This document shows, piece by piece, positions 58,467 through 64,000 of a DNA stretch of 64,000 nt. Location of the stretch: positions 558,001-622,000 of the forward strand of contig RSEE01000028.1 of assembly GCA_003971905.1 (NCBI GenBank), read 5' to 3'. The position numbers and the translations under genes are program-made. Source of the stretch: Moniliella sp. 'wahieum'. Its lineage: Eukaryota > Basidiomycota > Moniliellomycetes > Moniliellales > Moniliellaceae. Position 1 is the stretch's first letter. The number at the start of each line of letters is the position of its first letter. The notes under the pieces were generated by a model that searched no databases, was not told the origin of the DNA, and saw only the letters and a program-made list of their open reading frames with translations.

Positions 58467-60718
58467 TCAACAAAACGCCTTGGGAAAATGGCGTGGAGGA
58501 GTGTCAAAGAGGGTTAATTTCGTAGCAAGATAGTCCAGTCTGTTTCTCTCTGAAAACGAGAGAGCGATCTGAAACGTAAGTCCATCAGGGGAGCAGAAGT
58601 CCTTTGGCATTCGCCGTCGGTAGAGTATTCCTGAGGCAGGGGGGTGGGATATGGGAAAAACGGATTGGTATGGGGAGAGGAAGCAAGTAGGAAAAGGAAG
58701 GGCGTGCAATGGGTCGCTCAAACACACCCGATATCATAGATCCACAGCAGGTAAAATGGATCTCCATAACATACGTGACCGTATACTCATACAGCGTGCG
58801 GGGATTGGCAAATGAAGAGGGTGATGGAAGGGGCAATACGGGCAGGGGGGCAGGGGTTCTAAGAAGGGTGGGTCATCGTGATCGACATGAGATGGTCTCC
58901 AATCAAAAAGAGAAAGGAGACTGGGGGGAATAACGATCGCGGTAGGAGCCCGATAAGAAAACACTGGCAGAGGCTGGAGAAAAACGACGTAAACAGGTGG
59001 ATAGTGGGAGGGGAAGTTTGATGCCAGAGCAGGTTGTCCGTGATGCTCCTCTTTTCCCTTTACACCCACCCCTGAGACCTTCCACAAGCAGCCATCAGCC
59101 CGGTTCCGCGAGGGGTTCTTAGATCGCTTCCCATGAAGGGTGCGGTGATGGGGGTAGATATTGGTCTCGACAGATGTACCATCCGCCGCTTGAACAAACA
59201 AGGTGGGTACTTGGTGAGCCATGGGCATAGTTGGAAGGAACATGCCGGGTTCAGTTGCTGCTTCCCAAGAGACGGACGAGGTAGAAGGTAAGAGATGCTC
59301 TTCACCTGAAAGGCTCATCTCGTTGTGAACATGGGCCGCGGCAGAGTAGGCCGGATTGTGCTCTGTGAACGAGCCAGAGTTGATCGAATGGGATGACCCT
59401 CGAGCTCTTCCAGGAAAAGATTCAGTGACATCACTCGAATAACTGGGCGTATCAGCCTGAACAAGCAAGACAAAAGCAGAATGTGTCAGATTCAATCATA
59501 TCACATGTCACAGTTCATTCCCTTTTGGGCTCCTGGCAAACCATAAAGAGAAGAAGGCTGTTGAGGAGAACGAAGTAACACACTGACCTGACGAGGCATA
59601 AATTCCTGATGATGGATCCAATCCCCTAATTTTGTTCAAGTGGATAGGCGGGAGGGAGTGTTCCAAGTGCAGAAGTCTCCGGACCCCAAAGCATAGAAGA
59701 AGTACGGATATCCGCATCGTCCATTATGGGCAATGGAGACGGCACCAATGATTGAAGGGGGGAATGATCTTGACCGACACACCACTCGATTGGAACCGAG
59801 GAGGAGGAGATCGAAGTAAGAGTGGGACCTTGTCGCTCCACGAGCGCCCCTTGATGTGGGGAGAATGTGGGCCACTTGCGGGATATGCCGGTAAGGACGA
59901 GAGCCAGGCGGGGACGTGAGAAGGGGGAGGAGGCGGATGGTGGAAGCCTTCTAGAGACTCGGTATGGCCCACCAAAGGTGGAAATGTAGAGGATGATGAT
60001 GAGGGTGCAGTGTTGAGGAACCAGCCTCGAAACCGATCGCCAATGAGTTGCCACCCAATACACGTTTCTCTCTTCCGGAAGAGAATAGATCAGTTCCAGG
60101 CGGATGATAGAGGTTGGGATTCTGCATCCTCATAGCAGCCTCAGCATCGGGCAGTGGGGAGTCTAGTCCAGCCCCAGAAGAAATGGTAAGATTCATAAGG
60201 TCAATGCCCTGAAGAAGAGGAACTTGGTTTGTTATCTCTCCATCAGGGTAAGAGAAGGATGCAGATGAACTGGCCGCGGCACTTGCACTGGCTTCCGCAG
60301 AGTACGTCTGCCATACACAGAGGTTAGGGACATCTAGCAAGAAAACCAAAAAGGAAAAGAAACGACTCTATTACTGATCACGGCAGAACCAAGGTGCTGA
60401 TCGAGTAACAGCCGGAAGGGTGGGACGGAAGCAGGGAAGGGGGGATGAGGGCGGATCGGACGTACACATTCCAGTCCTTTCTTCTCGCAGCGAGCGCATG
60501 GCCGTCCCAAAGAGCATTGCCTTTGCCTTGACGCACAGGACACAGCTCTTTGACGAGGGATATGGGGTTTGCGAGCCGAGATCTTTTCGCGCTTCATGTC
60601 GGCGCAAGAGATCATGACGAGTAAATCTTGAAGCAGTTGGGGCAAACGTGCTGTTGGTTATTGTGTGAAGGGGGAGGACGAGAAGGTTCCAGTGGAGGAG
60701 GGGGGGTGGGTCGCCCAT
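58467..60718 (-). CDS. C2H2 plus Zn2Cys6 transcription factor, several introns
   Basis: A likely start is ATG 60718 (MGDPPP), with an in-frame alternative at 60835. A C2H2-type element reads HVCPNC, then after a shift SRFTRHDLLRRHEARKD. It is followed at once by a fungal binuclear cluster with spacing C-x2-C-x6-C-x5-C-x2-C-x6-C: SCVLCVKAKA, then CSLGRPCARCEKKGLEC. Intron 60465-60308 starts right after the last Cys (GTACGT, CCTAACC, GGCAG) and joins to TYSAEASASAAASSS. Further introns seem to lie near 59465-59595, 59075-58840 and 58700-58620, linking SSDVTESFPGRARG, VPTLFVQAADGTSVETNIYP and NPRTLYEYTVTYVMEI. The C-terminus is FCSPDGLTFQIALSFSERNR to stop 58467. The intron limits after the first are tentative. 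A nuclear regulator of unknown targets. Confidence 0.8.
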
Positions 60719-60859
60719 GAGGCTGGCTCGCACTGTGCCGGGACCGAGTTTTGCGTTGAGGAGGGCGTACAAGGAACAAGGCGAAACAGTATGAGGTTGG
60801 ACAGTGCGAAAAGCGTGGACCGTCGTTTTACTCATGCAGACAGCACCTTCTTCACGCTA

Positions 60860-62740
60860 GGGGCGGTGTAGGGAGTGGCCAAAGAAGAGGCAAAACGACT
60901 GAGAAACCGGAACACAGGCGCGCGACGTTTGTAGTGGTGGCAAAGGGGTGGGTTGGTGCAGCGAAGGATGGCAGGCAAACAGGCGTGGACAGTTGAAGTT
61001 CAAACATTCAACGTTCAATGTATACCAAATGCAGCGTTGAATATTGACTGCCATACCCTGTGGGATACATAAGCACAAAAAGAGGTATCTGACCTACAGC
61101 AGCTTACGTAGTGTGCGGTGTCCCCTCTGTTAAAAACTACAAGTGATGGCGCATAGCCTTTGGTTCGTCCAAACTCTCAACAAGTGTTGTGGTGTTCAAC
61201 ACGCGGACAAAAGCCTTCGAGGCCGCAGCCTGGCCTCGGCAAAGAAATTGTCGAGCGAAAACAATCCACACCTTGTGCAGCCATGGCGAATGGAAGTGCT
61301 CTCACATGTTCTCTCTGAAGCTTCTTGTGGCAAAGCAGATCTACTGAATGTCCAGAGGCGTCGTTCGCTTTTTGTTCTTCCTCTATCTGCTGCCATCGGG
61401 ACGAGGACAGGGTGTTCTAGCAGGGTGTGGGGTCGAATTCGGAAGTGCTGGGAGTGGAGCGGGTAAAGGGGTATGGCGAATGGGAGGGTCACATGCATCA
61501 CACCGGCCACACCCGGGGAATGTTCCTGAACACGCGGGTGGCTAGCATAGCACGAGTGCTGTTTTGCAATCGTTCCTTCCCTTATCGATTATCATTCTCA
61601 CGCGTCACGTTCCTCAGGGGCTGAGCGCTGGGCCTCTCAGTGCTGGAGCTGAGTACTTAGCTGAGTACCGGACGAGAGCCCCAGCGCCTCGGCCCAGGCG
61701 CTCAGCACAGGGCGGCTTTGCGCGTGCTGAGTGGAGACGAGGCGGCTGCTCAGCCTGAGCGCCTGAGCGCTCTCGTGCCTCAGCAGCCGTCGGAGACCAG
61801 ACGACCGACGTTGGACTCCGTCGTGTTTCACCGCGCCGCAAGTCCGCGTACTGCCGCCCAACTCCGCCGACCGAGGGAGGCACACACGGCAGAGAGCGTT
61901 GATCGTTTCAAAAACGGAGTGGATACTTCCGCCTTCAACGTTTGCACGTGGAACTTCAACTTCAACTGCATGGTACACACCGAGCGCGTTCTCATTTCAC
62001 GCGTCACGGGTTCGGCGATGCTCGACGGCCGATGGACTGGGTCTCGCCACGCAAGAGCGCCACCTCGGTTAGTGTTGTGCCAATCCAACGACTCAACGCG
62101 CAATCTTTGAATGGATGATGATTACGTGGAACCCGAGTTCGCATATGTCCTGCAAGAGGTCGCTTTGGGTTTACCGCCGATATATCCGAGCATACTCACG
62201 TTCAGAATGGCTGGGAAGAGTGAGGCCGATTCAATGGCATTAGACCCCTGCCACTGTGGCTCCACTGCCGCTATGTCTACGTCCCAAAGAGTGTTCCGCG
62301 ATCTATATCTTCCACCTTTTCCATCCCAAGGCATTCTATTTGAAAGCCATATAATCCAAAAGGAGATAATGTGTATTGCGTGGTACAAAAAAACGGCCAC
62401 AAAAAGGTGAGAATCACCGGCCTCTCACCACCGAAACCCAAAGACACAAAAAGAGGGAAGAGGCAAATTTCCCTATGCTTGCATCACATGAAAAGTGTGG
62501 CAAAAAAGTGGTGGGAGGGCCTTGTCGTAGCAGAAACGAGGGTAGGGTATCGGGTAACGGGTATTCCAAAAACGTGGGACTCAACATTTATACCCGTGAT
62601 TCCACATCCGTCATCGCCCTCAAAAGGATGGATGGGATCTGAGCGTCTCAAAACAATGTCGGCGGGTATGGGCTGAAGAAGGGAAGCCAAGAAACCGACG
62701 GTGCTTGGGGGAGGGAAGTAGGGGAGAAAGAGTCAGAAAT
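60860..62740. other. Spacer
   Basis: No gene recognised in 1.9 kb. It has TTCAAACATTCAACGTTCAA at 61000-61018, GCGTTGAATATTG at 61034, a CTGAGTACTTAGCTGAGTACC cluster at 61650-61670, and CTTCAACTTCAACTGC near 61952. Small frames at 61141-62676 lack motifs. Confidence 0.5.
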
Positions 62741-62752
62741 TGAAGGAAGAGC

Positions 62753-63888
62753 CTAGTCTGTCGATTCGGACGGCTTCTCCGTTGTCACAGGCTCTTCAGC
62801 TGGCTTGGTATCCGTCTTCTTGGCCGCCTCGTCCGTCTCGGTCTCCTTCGGGGCCTCGGTTGACTTCTTATTGTGTTCAAACTTGCTGGTCGTCCCGAAT
62901 GCCTTTTTGGTACGATCAAACAAGGAGTTGGCCCTGAGACTGATACTGTTTCTACCAGCTGCCTTTGTGGCAGGAGTAGGAGTACCTGTTCCAGCTTCTA
63001 CAGTACCGTTGGCAGCTTTGGGAGCGTCACCAGGCTTCTCTTCTTCCTTCTGCTCTTCCTTCGAAACTTCTTCAGCCTTGGCAGCCTTCTCCTTGGGAGT
63101 CTCCTCCGTTTTACTGGCCTCAAACTTGGCTGTAGCATCCTCAATGGCCTTCTTTGTACGGTCCAATAGGCCCGAAGGAAGCTTAGGAACCTTGATACTG
63201 AGGCGCCGACCCGCTTTAGCAGGCGCAGCTGCATCCGGTTTGGCGTTTTCCGCGATCGTGACCTCCTTGGTCTCCTCCTCGGGCTTCTTCTCAGATGTGG
63301 GTTCCTCGGTAGGCTTCTCCTCAGCCTTGGGTTCCTCCTTGGGTGCTTGTTCCACTTTGGCAGCCTTAGTCTTCTCGGGAGGGCTTCTGTCTTGCTGTGC
63401 TCAAACTTGGCCGCAGCATCCTCTATCGCTTTCTTGGTCCGGTCCAGCAGTCCAGCGGGCAACTTAGGAGCTTTGAAGCTGAGCCGGCGCCCGACGTTGT
63501 CCTTGGCAGGCGCAGGAGCATCGGGCTTGGCGTCTTCAGCTACAGCCACCTTGACCTCCTTGGTTTGCTGGTCTTCGGCAGCCTTGGGCTGTGTTTCGCT
63601 TTCGACTGGTGCCTCCTCCTCTAGGCGTCGACGTAGGCGTTGCAGCACTCTCTTTGCTCTTCTTGTACGATAGGGGGGTTAAGAGGGTGTGGAAATTGAA
63701 CACGGGTGCTTAGCGGGCACAGGCTCGGGGACAGGCACGGGCTCGGGCACGGGAGCCGGCTCGGTCTTGGCAGCCGTTTCGGCCTCGGTCTCAGGCGGAA
63801 CAGTAGCCGCCGGCTGCTCGATGGTAGCGGCGGCTGGAACAGGCTCTGCCACAGCGGCAGCCGGCACAGTCTCTAGCGCAACGGACAT
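62753..63888 (-). CDS. Lys/Glu/Ala-rich protein with three internal repeats
   Basis: ATG 63888 begins MSVALETVPAAAVAEPVPAA and a PVPEPVPVPEPVPAK stretch. A short intron near 63712-63670 is possible (GTGTTC...TACAAG). The body is highly charged and holds three copies of a 35-residue unit: GRRLSFKAPKLPAGLLDRTK-KAIEDAAAKFEHSKTE (about 63500-63395), GRRLSIKVPKLPSGLLDRTK-KAIEDATAKFEASKTE (about 63215-63108), and a weaker GRNSISLRANSLFDRTKKAF copy (about 62955-62870). The units are joined by EEK/PKEE/KPTEEP-rich linkers. The end is TEKPSESTD and stop 62753. One shift near 63390. About 370 aa. No family recognised. The RRLS units look like phosphorylation sites and the DRTKKAIEDA helix is amphipathic, so a membrane or scaffold role is possible. 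Confidence 0.75.
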
Positions 63889-64000
63889 GTCTGTGAGGGT
63901 GGTTGCACAAACACACAGCAGCAGTTAGGATCAGCCGTGACCTTTTCACCGGCGTGCAGAGCCGCAACGGATGGAGAAGTGGGGGGAAGGGGTACGTGCC
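63889..64000. other. Upstream region at the window edge
   Basis: The leader of the repeat-protein gene. No other feature seen before the window ends. Confidence 0.4.

Noticed and set aside
1-64000. A new multi-gene system (defence, biosynthetic or mobile)
   Set aside because: Neighbouring genes are unrelated housekeeping or regulatory genes; no co-oriented cluster, shared domain logic or element boundary supports one.

Overview
The window looks like nuclear DNA of a basidiomycete fungus. The proteins are eukaryotic and fungal in type: Zn2Cys6, forkhead and Swi5/Ace2-like regulators, SAGA Spt7, a type I metacaspase, and mitochondrial uS10m, ALAS and LYR proteins. The introns are short (58-158 nt), GT-AG, and often have a CTAAC branch site. 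Many long genes are intron-free or nearly so, and the GC content is moderate. This intron-poor pattern, and the way Spt7 opens directly on its bromodomain region, would suit a smut-related lineage (Ustilaginomycotina). That placement is inference. There are no operons, CRISPR arrays or prokaryotic features.

Layout. 1-3390 is gene-free and repeat-bearing. 3875-5858 (+) is a Swi5/Ace2-like zinc-finger factor. 7195-8620 (+) is a hexokinase. 9691-9788 (+) is an intron-containing tRNA, probably Gln(TTG). 10196-12641 (+) is an unknown gene with introns. 12842-15432 (-) is Spt7, divergent from an alpha/beta hydrolase at 15756-17037 (+). RPS12 (17789-18289, -) and RPS11 (18719-19203, +) sit head to head. 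Next come a small ORF (20350-20580), a double HMG-box gene (21002-22475, -), a small helical protein (23523-24142, -), a metacaspase (24481-25899, -) and a single-pass membrane protein (27266-28300, -). 28300-31400 is mostly gene-free. Then follow uS10m (31404-32208 and upstream, -), the NTC splicing factor BCAS2/SPF27 (33115-33996, -), an LYR protein (about 34730-35031, -), a long PQ-rich nuclear-type protein (35470-39664, -) and Sec22 (about 40620-41475, -). Sec22 is divergent from a coiled-coil plus disordered protein (42304-45071, +). The last part holds a forkhead factor (47670-49700, +), ALAS (50740-52862, -), CDP-diacylglycerol synthase (55144-57007, -), a C2H2 plus Zn2Cys6 regulator (about 58467-60718, -) and a lysine/glutamate-rich repeat protein (62753-63888, -).

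Almost every conserved gene is broken by one-base deletions, usually one base lost from a short run of the same base. Even RPS11 and RPS12 are affected. Sequence error in an unpolished assembly is far more likely than mass pseudogenisation, so gene limits below span the frameshifts.

The spaces between genes are long and built from a few short, dispersed, partly palindromic words: AAGCTTCAAGCTT, AACGTTCAACGTT, CTGAGTACTCAG, TGATGCATCA, TGACATGTGACA and TAGGCCTTAGGCC. There are also several minisatellites and two related copies of a longer repeat near 1.4-1.65 kb and 26.7-26.95 kb. Most genes are housekeeping genes with no shared pathway. I saw no convincing evidence of a new multi-gene system.
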